Positions 1 to 5,796 of a stretch of 6,202 nt of DNA are shown here, piece by piece. The first letter of the stretch is position 1. Each line of letters begins with the position of its first letter. This DNA comes from an uncultured Alphaproteobacteria bacterium (GTDB lineage: Bacteria > Pseudomonadota > Alphaproteobacteria > Sneathiellales > Sneathiellaceae), in NCBI GenBank assembly GCA_937910835.1, contig CALEMG010000126.1:1-6202 (forward strand), given 5' to 3'. A model generated the notes under the pieces. That model was not told the DNA's origin and made no database searches. It saw only the letters and a program-made list of their open reading frames with translations. The translations under genes and the position numbers were made by a program.

Positions 1-13
1 TATAAATCTCGCT

Positions 14-223
14 CTATATGGCTGCCCAATTGAAGGTACCGAAATTTGCCCGCACCAACACATGAAGTAAAAGGAGAAATGTCGTCTTACCCGCGCCATA
101 GGGTCCGATAAGAACACTGCAACCGGTCGTCCCGAAAGAAAGATCAAGTGGGCCAACAATATTTTTCGTGCCCTTGCGCACAATTGCGCCCTTAAGATCA
201 ACTGGCAGTATCGTATCTACCAT
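14..223 (-). pseudogene. tupC: Truncated ABC transporter ATP-binding protein, TupC (tungstate) type
   Basis: This is the N-terminal end of an ABC ATPase that would energise the permease encoded just upstream. It starts with ATG at 221-223, behind a strong Shine-Dalgarno-like GGAGG (228-232), and overlaps the permease stop by 7 bases, which is typical of translational coupling. A Walker A motif is visible (GPYGAGKTT, about residues 40-48). The family normally has Asn where this has Tyr, and the following helix, usually LLRLLHGL, reads LLLLHVL. Translation stops at a TAG (14-16) after 69 residues, whereas the family is usually 200-250 residues. The frame stays open for the four codons visible beyond the stop (Ser-Glu-Ile-Tyr). 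No signature motif, Walker B or H-loop can be present in this product. I infer a nonsense-mutated pseudogene. A sequencing error is possible, and the rest lies outside the window. Confidence 0.6.
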
Positions 224-921
224 GTCCCCTCCCGCTCCGTTCGTGAAAGGATATGGATCGCGAGATTAATCAGGATCGCCATGGATATCAGGACTATACC
301 CAGACCAAGAGCCAGCGGAAAATCACCCTTCCCCACCTCCAACGCGATTGCCGTCGTTAGGACACGGGTGAGATGATCAATGTTCCCACCGACAATCATG
401 ATCGCCCCGATCTCTCCGATTCCCCGACCAAATCCGGTCAGAGTTGCGGTCAGCAGACTACGCCGACCATCCCAAAGCAATGCCTTCATACGCTGCCATT
501 TCGTTGTTTTGATGGAGATCAGCAAATCATGATAGAGAAACCAAAGATCACGCATCGACTGATGAGAAATAGAGGCAATGATTGGCGTTACAATAATTAC
601 CTGTGCAATGATCATTGCTGTCGGCGTAAACAGCAGATCGAGCACACCAAACGGACCGGAACGCGACAGCAGAATGTACACGAAAAGCCCGACCACCACA
701 GGCGGAAGCCCCATCAGGGCATTGAGCAACGCAATAGCAAGCCGTCTGTATCGAAACCGCGTCACTGAGAGCCAGGCCCCAAAGGGTAAACCAATGACGG
801 CGGATATCAGAACCGCCGATATGGTCACCTGCAACGACCTCAGGGATATTTCAACCAGATCGTGGTCCAGATGAATTATCAACCCAAATGCCGACTGCAA
901 TCCTGCCAGGAGATCATTCAT
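217..921 (-). CDS. tupB: ABC transporter permease, TupB (tungstate) type
   Basis: This 234-residue inner-membrane permease should form the channel of an oxyanion importer; its sequence is of the TupB/ModB kind. About five hydrophobic segments are visible: residues 31-52, 61-86, 96-119, 155-178 and 200-225. The stretch MGLPPVVVGLFVYILLS followed by RSGPFG (about 70-92) is characteristic of tungstate and molybdate permeases. The EAA-like cytoplasmic loop that docks on the ATPase lies at about 148-181 and contains GFGRGIGEIGA. The reading frame is intact and of normal length. ATG at 919-921 is the only plausible start: an in-frame TAA lies about 11 codons upstream with no other start codon between. 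Its ribosome site is weak. The tupC fragment follows with a 7-base overlap. No binding-protein gene lies upstream, where tupA often sits, so tupA may be left of the window or elsewhere. Tungstate rather than molybdate is assigned from sequence resemblance and the short TupB-like length. Confidence 0.85.
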   Translation of the reverse strand: MNDLLAGLQSAFGLIIHLDHDLVEISLRSLQVTISAVLISAVIGLPFGAWLSVTRFRYRRLAIALLNALMGLPPVVVGLFVYILLSRSGPFGVLDLLFTPTAMIIAQVIIVTPIIASISHQSMRDLWFLYHDLLISIKTTKWQRMKALLWDGRRSLLTATLTGFGRGIGEIGAIMIVGGNIDHLTRVLTTAIALEVGKGDFPLALGLGIVLISMAILINLAIHILSRTEREGTW

Positions 922-1096
922 GCTGTATTGACTCTGACCAATCCGGAAATTTTGTTATCACGTTATAATTCTCCCCAAAGCTCCGCCGTTGGCTCGTCCG
1001 CATACGACGCCCTGAAAGATGAATACGTCACTCGCCAAAGCTGAGCAACAGTCCTGCGCCGCGCAAATGCCTTCCGTGCCTTCTAATATAATTTTC

Positions 1097-1127
1097 TTTC
1101 CATCTAACGTGCCAATATCAGTATACT
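1097..1127 (+). promoter_or_regulatory. Probable glpR promoter
   Basis: TATACT at 1122-1127 is a five-of-six match to the sigma-70 -10 box. The best -35 candidate is TTTCCA at 1097-1102, with four of six matches and a long 19-base spacer, so it is weak. The 8-bp palindrome TCGATCGA (1127-1134) lies directly at the likely transcription start and could bear a regulator, but it is short. Confidence 0.4.
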
Positions 1128-1138
1128 CGATCGAAAAC

Positions 1139-1143
1139 AGGAG
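1139..1143 (+). promoter_or_regulatory. glpR ribosome binding site
   Basis: AGGAG lies 8 bases upstream of the ATG at 1152. This near-ideal spacing fixes the glpR start and argues against any longer N-terminus. Confidence 0.75.
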
Positions 1144-1151
1144 ATTAATCA

Positions 1152-1925
1152 ATGCATTTGACAGCCCGTCAGACCGAAATCTTCGAGCTTGCGAAAGCAC
1201 AGGGTCGCGTACAAGTCGATGAACTGGCGGAGCATTTCGACATTACCCCCCAGACAATCCGAATGGATTTGAACAACCTTTGTTCCAATAAGGTCCTCGT
1301 TCGGTTCCACGGCGGCGCGCTTTTTCCAGAAACTAGCGAAAATGTCGAATATGAAGCAAGGAGACAAATTGCATCGGAAGAAAAGGCTTCTATCGGCGAG
1401 GAAACGGCCAAGCTCATCCCTAATCATTCCTCCCTTTTTATGAATATCGGCACCACGACAGAGGCCGTCGGGCAAGCCTTGGTCAACCATCAAGGATTGA
1501 TGGTCGTGACAAATAATATCAATGTTGCCAATAATTTACGGCTTTACCAATCATTCGAGGTCGCCATTGCCGGTGGCGTTGTCCGCCCTTCCGACGGCGG
1601 TATTGTCGGCGAAGCCACTATTGATTTCATCAATCAGTTCAGGGTCGATTATGCCGTCATTGGTGCTTCAGCTATTGATCCAGATGGCTCCCTTCTAGAC
1701 TTTGATTTTCGCGAAGTTAAGGTCGCGCAAGCGATCATTTCCAATGCCCGGCATGTCATACTTGTCGTGGATTCCACCAAGTTTGAACGTCGGGCGCCGG
1801 TGGTGATCGCTCAAATGGCGCAGGTCGATACTCTGGTAACCGATCGCATTACCGAGCCTTCTATCCGTCGCATATGTGCCGAGGGAGACGTTCGAATCAT
1901 AGAGACAGCCCTCCAGTCGCGATAA
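1152..1925 (+). CDS. glpR: DeoR-family transcriptional repressor of glycerol-3-phosphate metabolism (GlpR)
   Basis: This 257-residue cytoplasmic regulator has the standard DeoR layout. A winged helix-turn-helix sits at about residues 6-58, with the recognition part VDELAEHFDITPQTIRMDL (22-40), closing with the family's FHGGAL (52-57). The C-terminal sugar-phosphate sensor domain (about 75-230, of the ribose-5-phosphate-isomerase-like fold) carries NIGTTTEA (98-105), TNNINVANNL (120-129), GGVV...DGGIVGE (141-154), GASAID..GSLLDFD..E (171-188) and VVDSTKF (205-211). Length is typical. It lies directly upstream of glpD in the same direction, with a gap of about 100 bases. From the family and this placement, it should repress glpD until glycerol 3-phosphate accumulates. 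The assignment to GlpR rather than another DeoR member rests mainly on the neighbour and on similarity to rhizobial GlpR as I recall it. Repression of its own promoter is possible but not shown. Confidence 0.9.
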   Translation: MHLTARQTEIFELAKAQGRVQVDELAEHFDITPQTIRMDLNNLCSNKVLVRFHGGALFPETSENVEYEARRQIASEEKASIGEETAKLIPNHSSLFMNIGTTTEAVGQALVNHQGLMVVTNNINVANNLRLYQSFEVAIAGGVVRPSDGGIVGEATIDFINQFRVDYAVIGASAIDPDGSLLDFDFREVKVAQAIISNARHVILVVDSTKFERRAPVVIAQMAQVDTLVTDRITEPSIRRICAEGDVRIIETALQSR

Positions 1926-1928
1926 AAC

Positions 1929-1965
1929 GAAAATATATATAGGATAATATTTTCCTTTTATTTTC
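1929..1965 (+). promoter_or_regulatory. Candidate GlpR operator upstream of glpD
   Basis: A perfect 8-bp inverted repeat, GAAAATAT (1929-1936) and ATATTTTC (1947-1954), is separated by 10 bases and starts four bases after the glpR stop. A second copy of the right half-site, TATTTTC at 1959-1965, follows that at 1948-1954 with an 11-base step, one turn of the helix, so both could be bound on the same face. The array covers the -35 area of the presumed glpD promoter, where a repressor would block polymerase. It is too AT-rich, with no uridine tail in the right place, to be a good terminator. Binding by GlpR is inferred. Confidence 0.5.
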
Positions 1966-1981
1966 ATTTATACGGTATAAA
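1952..1981 (+). promoter_or_regulatory. Probable glpD promoter
   Basis: TATAAA at 1976-1981 is a good -10 candidate. The -35 (about 1952-1957, TTCCTT) is poor. A start near 1988 would give a leader of about 37 bases. A private promoter would let glpD be expressed apart from glpR. Confidence 0.4.
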
Positions 1982-2024
1982 TCTTCGATTTTGATTTCAT
2001 TGCTATTCGGGATTGCTGGGATTT

Positions 2025-3563
2025 ATGGCAGCTTTTTTTGATATTTTTGTAATCGGAGTGGGAATAATCGGTTGCGGTGTCGCACGCGACGCCGCCGGAC
2101 GGGGATATTCCGTCGCCCTTTGCGAAATGAATGACCTTGCCAGCGGCACCTCATCGGGCTCGACAAAGCTCATCCATGGTGGCCTCCGGTATCTTGAGCA
2201 CTACGAATTCCGGCTCGTGCGAAAGGCCCTTCAGGAAAGAGAAATACTTTGGGCCAATGCACCGCATATAATCTGGCCCTTGCGGTTCGTGCTTCCTCAT
2301 CACAGAGGACTTAGACCCGCCTGGCTCCTCCGACTTGGGTTATTTCTATACGATCATCTTGGTGGCCGGAAGAAGCTGCCCGCGTCAAAATCCCTCAATC
2401 TCAGCGAAGATATTCTCGGAGAACCCTTGAAAAAGGAGTTTGCGGCTGGCTTCGAGTATTCAGATTGCTGGGTGAATGATTCACGCTTGGTTGTCCTGAA
2501 TGCAATGGATGCTGCAGCTCGCGGCGCGCTCATTGAAACGCGCACGAAATGCACTGCCGCCGAGCAAAAAGGCGGTCTTTGGCATATCACCACACAGGAC
2601 ACTGTCAGCAATGAAACCGTGACCAGAACGGCGCGGATGATCGTGAATGCCGCTGGCCCCTGGGTCGACAAGATTATTCAGGCGGCGTCAAACTCATCCA
2701 CATCCCCCACCGTCCGCCTTGTTCAGGGAAGCCATATCGTTGTGCCAAAGCTTTATGGGCATGACAGATGCTATATCTTCCAGAATGCGGATGAACGGAT
2801 CATCTTCGCTATTCCCTACGAGCAGAACTACACCTTGATCGGGACTACTGATCAGGACTACGGCGGTGATCCAGAGAACGTCGCGATCAGTAATACTGAG
2901 ATTTCCTATCTTTGTAACGCCGCGAGCGAGTATTTTGACAAGCCTGTGCGAGAAGAAGACGTCATCTGGACTTACTCCGCCGTCCGGCCGCTTTTCGACG
3001 ACGGGGCAACCAAGGCGCAGGAAGCCACTCGTGACTACGTTTTAAAATGGCAATCGGGGGAAAACACACCACCATTTCTTAACATTTTCGGCGGCAAGAT
3101 CACCACCTACCGTCGTCTGGCGGAAGCTGTCCTGGAAATGGTGGAACACACACTGGGGCGCAAAGCAGGCGAATGGACTATCAAAACGCCACTTCCGGGT
3201 GGAGATTTTCCAATGGAAGGATTTACGGAATTACTCTCGAAAGTTCGCAAGGCTTATCCATTCCTGGATCGCCAGCAGACTGAACGTATGCTGCGCGCCT
3301 ACGGCACGCGCTTATTTGATCTGATGGGAAGTACGGCAAATTTAGCTGATCTTGGTGTCGATTTTGGCGGTGGCCTCTATGAGCGAGAAGTCCGATACCT
3401 TATGGAACATGAATGGGCGCAAACCGCCGATGATGTCCTCTGGCGGAGGAGCAAAATAGGGATCGGGATGCGCGAGGAACAAATCTCTGCCCTCAACAAT
3501 TGGATGAAGTCAAAAGAAACGTTCAGTCTGACCGAGTCAGCTTCACCCCCACCAACACAATAA
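2025..3563 (+). CDS. glpD: Aerobic glycerol-3-phosphate dehydrogenase (GlpD), FAD-dependent
   Basis: GlpD oxidises sn-glycerol 3-phosphate to dihydroxyacetone phosphate and passes electrons through FAD to the quinone pool at the inner membrane. From ATG 2025 the protein has 512 residues, close to the family's roughly 500. An N-terminal FAD-binding Rossmann motif reads GVGIIGCG (family usually GGGINGxG), followed by RDAAGRG. TKLIHGGLRYLEHYEFRLV (about 47-65), GLRPAWLLRLGLFLYDHLGGRK, NAAGPWVD, YSAVRPLFDDG with its substrate-binding Arg, and GGKITTYRRLAE with its Lys and Arg all match the family. A C-terminal DAO_C helical domain follows (about 395-495). A TTG at 2013 is in frame and would add four residues; ATG is preferred because homologues start close to the Rossmann strand, though both ribosome sites are weak. 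The last 13 residues are encoded in a 41-base overlap with the convergent gene. glpR precedes it; no glycerol-3-phosphate transporter or glpK is in the window. Confidence 0.95.
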   Translation: MAAFFDIFVIGVGIIGCGVARDAAGRGYSVALCEMNDLASGTSSGSTKLIHGGLRYLEHYEFRLVRKALQEREILWANAPHIIWPLRFVLPHHRGLRPAWLLRLGLFLYDHLGGRKKLPASKSLNLSEDILGEPLKKEFAAGFEYSDCWVNDSRLVVLNAMDAAARGALIETRTKCTAAEQKGGLWHITTQDTVSNETVTRTARMIVNAAGPWVDKIIQAASNSSTSPTVRLVQGSHIVVPKLYGHDRCYIFQNADERIIFAIPYEQNYTLIGTTDQDYGGDPENVAISNTEISYLCNAASEYFDKPVREEDVIWTYSAVRPLFDDGATKAQEATRDYVLKWQSGENTPPFLNIFGGKITTYRRLAEAVLEMVEHTLGRKAGEWTIKTPLPGGDFPMEGFTELLSKVRKAYPFLDRQQTERMLRAYGTRLFDLMGSTANLADLGVDFGGGLYEREVRYLMEHEWAQTADDVLWRRSKIGIGMREEQISALNNWMKSKETFSLTESASPPPTQ

Positions 3564-4425
3564 CTGCGCCAAATATCTGAATGAGCGTAATCACCTCATC
3601 GAGCAGAATGACCGAACTCAGGATGGCAATAACGGGAATGAAGAAACTGTAGACCATCCCCTTGGTAACGCCCAATCGGGCAATGCCTGCGCAATACCAG
3701 ACAAAAGCGAGAGCCGCGCCAAAGATCGCGGTAGATGCCCAACTCAGCCAACCAAGCGTTGGAATGGCCGCCCAATTCTGCTCGATGAGGCTTGGAAAGC
3801 CGATCAGGTTCAATGTTATCGAGCCGAATAACGTCGCCCAAGCGGTAACGAAAAGAGGGCCACGCCTTGCGACCAACGGCCCGGAAACAAAAGTATAAAG
3901 AGCCCACATCATCGATGCCCCGACAATCAGCATGTCCCCGACGATCGAGCCGGCATTGAATGTGATCTCCGTCAGACTGTTATTGATAACCACGGCAACG
4001 CCTAGGAAGGAGAGAAAGATGCCGATCCAGGCCTTGGTGCCCGGACGGTTTCCCATCGCTGCTGATATCAGAGCGCCAAATATGGGGGAGGTCGTTATCA
4101 GGACCGAGGCTTTCGATGCGGATGTCAGGCTGAGGCCATATGCCCACCCGCCCTGAAACAGGGTTACACTCAGCAAGCCGATGATGAAAAGCATCCCCGC
4201 CTCCTTAGCGGATATTCCAATGGTCGTGTTTTTGATCAGAAGGATTCCAAAAAGCAAAATGCTTGCTGCCAGATACCGCGTCGCCGAGAAGGTAACCGGA
4301 TCCATGAAATCCAGCGCGAATTTCGCAATTGGAAAATTGATGCCCCAGGCAAGGACGGCGCCAATTAAGAAAACATCCCCGCCTGTAATGCCTCTACTCT
4401 TCTGGTCTGCGGGATTCTGTATCAT
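3523..4425 (-). CDS. EamA/DMT-family drug/metabolite transporter
   Basis: This 300-residue inner-membrane protein has two tandem EamA domains (about residues 17-149 and 162-296), each with about five hydrophobic helices, giving the ten-helix topology of the family. The start of repeat 1, LAWGINFPIAKFAL (25-38), and the closing helices of each repeat, FLSFLGVAVVIN (137-148) and IFGAVIVLVGVKL (284-296), are typical, as is PIFGALISA (114-122). The end of repeat 2 carries FFIPVIAILSSVILLDEVIT (261-280). Members export amino acids, metabolites or drugs; nothing here fixes the substrate. It is probably monocistronic: it is divergent from the aminotransferase gene and convergent with glpD, overlapping glpD's end by 41 bases. 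ATG 4423-4425 is preceded by only a weak GGA-type ribosome site. The family is certain and the substrate unknown. Confidence 0.9.
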   Translation of the reverse strand: MIQNPADQKSRGITGGDVFLIGAVLAWGINFPIAKFALDFMDPVTFSATRYLAASILLFGILLIKNTTIGISAKEAGMLFIIGLLSVTLFQGGWAYGLSLTSASKASVLITTSPIFGALISAAMGNRPGTKAWIGIFLSFLGVAVVINNSLTEITFNAGSIVGDMLIVGASMMWALYTFVSGPLVARRGPLFVTAWATLFGSITLNLIGFPSLIEQNWAAIPTLGWLSWASTAIFGAALAFVWYCAGIARLGVTKGMVYSFFIPVIAILSSVILLDEVITLIQIFGAVIVLVGVKLTRSD

Positions 4426-4456
4426 GGCGGTTTTTCCGTCCTATCGTTATTTCTTT

Positions 4457-4466
4457 ACAATATTGT
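4457..4466. repeat. Perfect 10-bp palindrome upstream of the EamA gene
   Basis: ACAATATTGT reads the same on both strands and lies 32-41 bases upstream of the EamA start codon, in the zone expected for that gene's promoter. It could be an operator for a dimeric regulator. No matching regulator gene is nearby and a chance palindrome is possible. Confidence 0.35.
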
Positions 4467-4526
4467 TATATTGACGGGTGCCTTTATGGATAGATAGTCT
4501 AAATATCAATTGCGCAGGGTTCTTGT

Positions 4527-4556
4527 TTCAGAGAATTCGCCCATAATACGTATAAT
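4527..4556 (+). promoter_or_regulatory. Probable promoter of the DegT-family aminotransferase gene
   Basis: TATAAT at 4551-4556 is a perfect -10 box. TTCAGA at 4527-4532 is a four-of-six -35 with an 18-base spacer. The predicted start, near 4562, lies just before the first inverted repeat, so both inverted repeats would be in the leader RNA. Confidence 0.45.
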
Positions 4557-4565
4557 CAACTGCAT

Positions 4566-4600
4566 GAAATTGCGCATATCGCATAAATAGTAGCAATTTC
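4566..4600. repeat. Inverted repeat 1 in the aminotransferase leader
   Basis: GAAATTGC (4566-4573) and GCAATTTC (4593-4600) are perfect 8-bp inverted arms around a 19-base spacer. The spacer and left arm contain CGCATA twice (4573-4578, 4580-4585). It may be an operator or an RNA hairpin. There is no T-tract after it, so it is not a standard terminator. Confidence 0.5.
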
Positions 4601-4634
4601 GGTGACCGCTTACTTCGTTTAGTAAACAGAAAAT

Positions 4635-4674
4635 TCAACTTTTATGGTTATGATGAAATTTAGCAAAAAGTTGA
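4635..4674. repeat. Inverted repeat 2 in the aminotransferase leader
   Basis: TCAACTTTT (4635-4643) and AAAAGTTGA (4666-4674) are perfect 9-bp inverted arms around a 22-base spacer; in RNA a G-U and one more A-U pair could extend the stem to 11. The right arm ends 48 bases before the GTG start. It is AT-rich, so as RNA it would be only modestly stable; a protein-binding site is an equal possibility. Confidence 0.5.
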
Positions 4675-4722
4675 GTGTTTAACTGAGTATCGAAAAACTT
4701 TGGATATCAAGGCCACAAGATT

Positions 4723-5796
4723 GTGAAATTGTCAGACAACAAAGTCAAAATGCCCTTTGTCGAAAGCAAGCGGCCAGACATGGTTTATATTGCAAAGCTC
4801 CTTGAGCAGTGCATAGAAACCAATATGTGGGCGAATCGCGGACCGCTTTATCACCTGCTAGCTGAAAAGTACGAAAAACATTTTAACCTTCCCGCCGAGT
4901 TCGCTGTTACGCCCTGCGCAAATGGCGGCATTGGCCTAGAAGCTCTGGCAAGATTTCTTGAGATCAAGTTCGATACTCCAATCCGCTGGGTCGCCAGTTC
5001 CTTCAGCTTCAACAATCTAGGGCGCGGCTATTTCAACGATATGCATTTCGTTGATTGTACTGAGGAAGGCATCTTGAGCCTGACCGCACTTGAAGAATTC
5101 GGCCTTGCCAATTTTGACGGCTTCGTTGTCACCAACCCGTTTGGAGCCTGGCATGATTTTGATCCCTTTATCAAATTTGCCGAGAAACATAAGAAATTCA
5201 TGGTGATCGACAACGCGGCCGGCCTCAATGAAAAGCTGCCGGACTGGCCGTATCAGAGCTTTAGTCTGCATCATACGAAACCCTACGGCGCCGGAGAAGG
5301 AGGACTTATTCTGTCGCCAAGAGATGAAATGGAATCAATTTATAACCTTCTGAACTACGGTCCCGTTGAACCCGCGGAAAAGAAACATTGGATCAATAAT
5401 GGTAAAGTGTCCGATATCGCCTGCGCTTTTCAAATTGATCGATTAAGCCGCGTTGACGAATGGAAGCCTCTCTATCTTGAACAGGCAGTTAGGGTGACGA
5501 AAATCGCATCGAAAGTAGGATTGCGGCCGCTTTACCCATTCGACGGCACCACACCGGCAACCAGTCTGCCTTTTTGTGCCGAGACGCCCATACGTCAGGA
5601 TGACGTCGATGCGGCACAGCATCTGATGCTCGCTAAATATTATCTGCCGCTTGTGGAGACTCCGAACTGCGTGGATATCTACCATCGCCTAGTCAACATC
5701 CCCTGTCACCCGGATGTTGCCTATCTGAAGGAAGAAAAACTACTTGAAGATTTTACGAGGCTGACAAAAAAACATAATGTTCATGCAGAAAGGTAA
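4723..5796 (+). CDS. DegT/DnrJ/EryC1/StrS-family PLP-dependent aminotransferase, divergent member
   Basis: This 357-residue cytoplasmic fold-type I PLP enzyme most likely transaminates a nucleotide-activated keto-sugar. The cofactor lysine is K186 in SLHHTKPYGAGEGG (181-194), matching the family's SFHATK....GEGG. D163 in VIDNAAG aligns with the Asp that holds the PLP ring nitrogen. NNGKVSDIACAFQIDRL (225-241) matches the family's N-x-[KR]-[ML]-S-[DE] loop, and YYLPL...YHRLVNIPCHP is the usual C-terminal domain. Unusual points are NGGIGLEAL (68-76), where the family has N/S-G-T, and GAWHDFD where it usually has GQPAD. GTG at 4723 is chosen because AAGG (4709-4712) sits 10 bases upstream; an ATG at 4750 (residue 10) lacks a ribosome site but would fit typical family N-termini. 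It converges on a second aminotransferase gene 45 bases away. Key residues are present, so it is probably active. The substrate is unknown. Confidence 0.85.
   Translation: MKLSDNKVKMPFVESKRPDMVYIAKLLEQCIETNMWANRGPLYHLLAEKYEKHFNLPAEFAVTPCANGGIGLEALARFLEIKFDTPIRWVASSFSFNNLGRGYFNDMHFVDCTEEGILSLTALEEFGLANFDGFVVTNPFGAWHDFDPFIKFAEKHKKFMVIDNAAGLNEKLPDWPYQSFSLHHTKPYGAGEGGLILSPRDEMESIYNLLNYGPVEPAEKKHWINNGKVSDIACAFQIDRLSRVDEWKPLYLEQAVRVTKIASKVGLRPLYPFDGTTPATSLPFCAETPIRQDDVDAAQHLMLAKYYLPLVETPNCVDIYHRLVNIPCHPDVAYLKEEKLLEDFTRLTKKHNVHAER

Larger units (their letters stand above)
922..1151. other. Divergent intergenic region between tupB and glpR
   Basis: These 230 bases separate two genes read outward. 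The glpR side has a recognisable -10 box and ribosome site, listed separately. The tupB side has no convincing promoter; its best -10-like match is TATAAC on the minus strand (962-967) without a partner -35. A 12-base near repeat (CTCSCCAAAGCT, one mismatch) occurs at 971-982 and 1031-1042. The short open frames here show no coding character or recognisable domain and nothing resembling TupA. Confidence 0.6.
4426..4722. other. Structured AT-rich divergent intergenic region
   Basis: These 297 bases lie between the starts of the EamA gene (leftward) and the aminotransferase gene (rightward). They hold a 10-bp palindrome near the EamA start, a perfect TATAAT -10 box for the rightward gene, and two long inverted repeats downstream of it. 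There are also a small odd palindrome, GTTTAGTAAAC (4617-4627), and a 9-bp direct repeat AATTGCGCA (4508-4516 and 4568-4576). I see no tRNA, riboswitch consensus or convincing gene. If transcription starts near 4562, the rightward mRNA has an unusually long leader of about 160 bases. Confidence 0.6.

Noticed and set aside
373..768. 131-codon plus-strand open frame within tupB
   Set aside because: Shadow of the permease; its composition (rich in Gln, Arg, His, Thr) looks non-protein-like.
954..968. GTTATCACGTTATAA resembling a ModE (molybdate/tungstate regulator) half-site in tandem, upstream of tupB
   Set aside because: ModE sites are inverted repeats around CGTTATAT-like halves; only same-direction halves are present and no second inverted half is nearby.
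994..1009. Short inverted repeat CGTC...GACG in the tupB-glpR gap
   Set aside because: Four-base arms are expected by chance.
958..1200. 80-codon minus-strand open frame overlapping the start of glpR
   Set aside because: It runs antisense through the well-supported glpR start and shows no signal peptide, domain or TupA-like motif.
1149..1493. 114-codon minus-strand open frame inside glpR
   Set aside because: Antisense shadow of glpR with no recognisable domain.
2354..2671. 105-codon minus-strand open frame inside glpD
   Set aside because: Antisense shadow of glpD; the glpD frame carries all the conserved motifs.
4564..4590. Eight-codon reading frame starting ATGAAATTG in the aminotransferase leader, echoing the real gene start
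   Set aside because: No ribosome site and no run of regulatory codons; the shared TGAAATTG is probably chance.
4644..4682. Twelve-codon frame (MVMMKFSKKLSV) lying in inverted repeat 2, a possible leader peptide
   Set aside because: No Shine-Dalgarno sequence ahead of it and no attenuator-like T-run after the hairpin.
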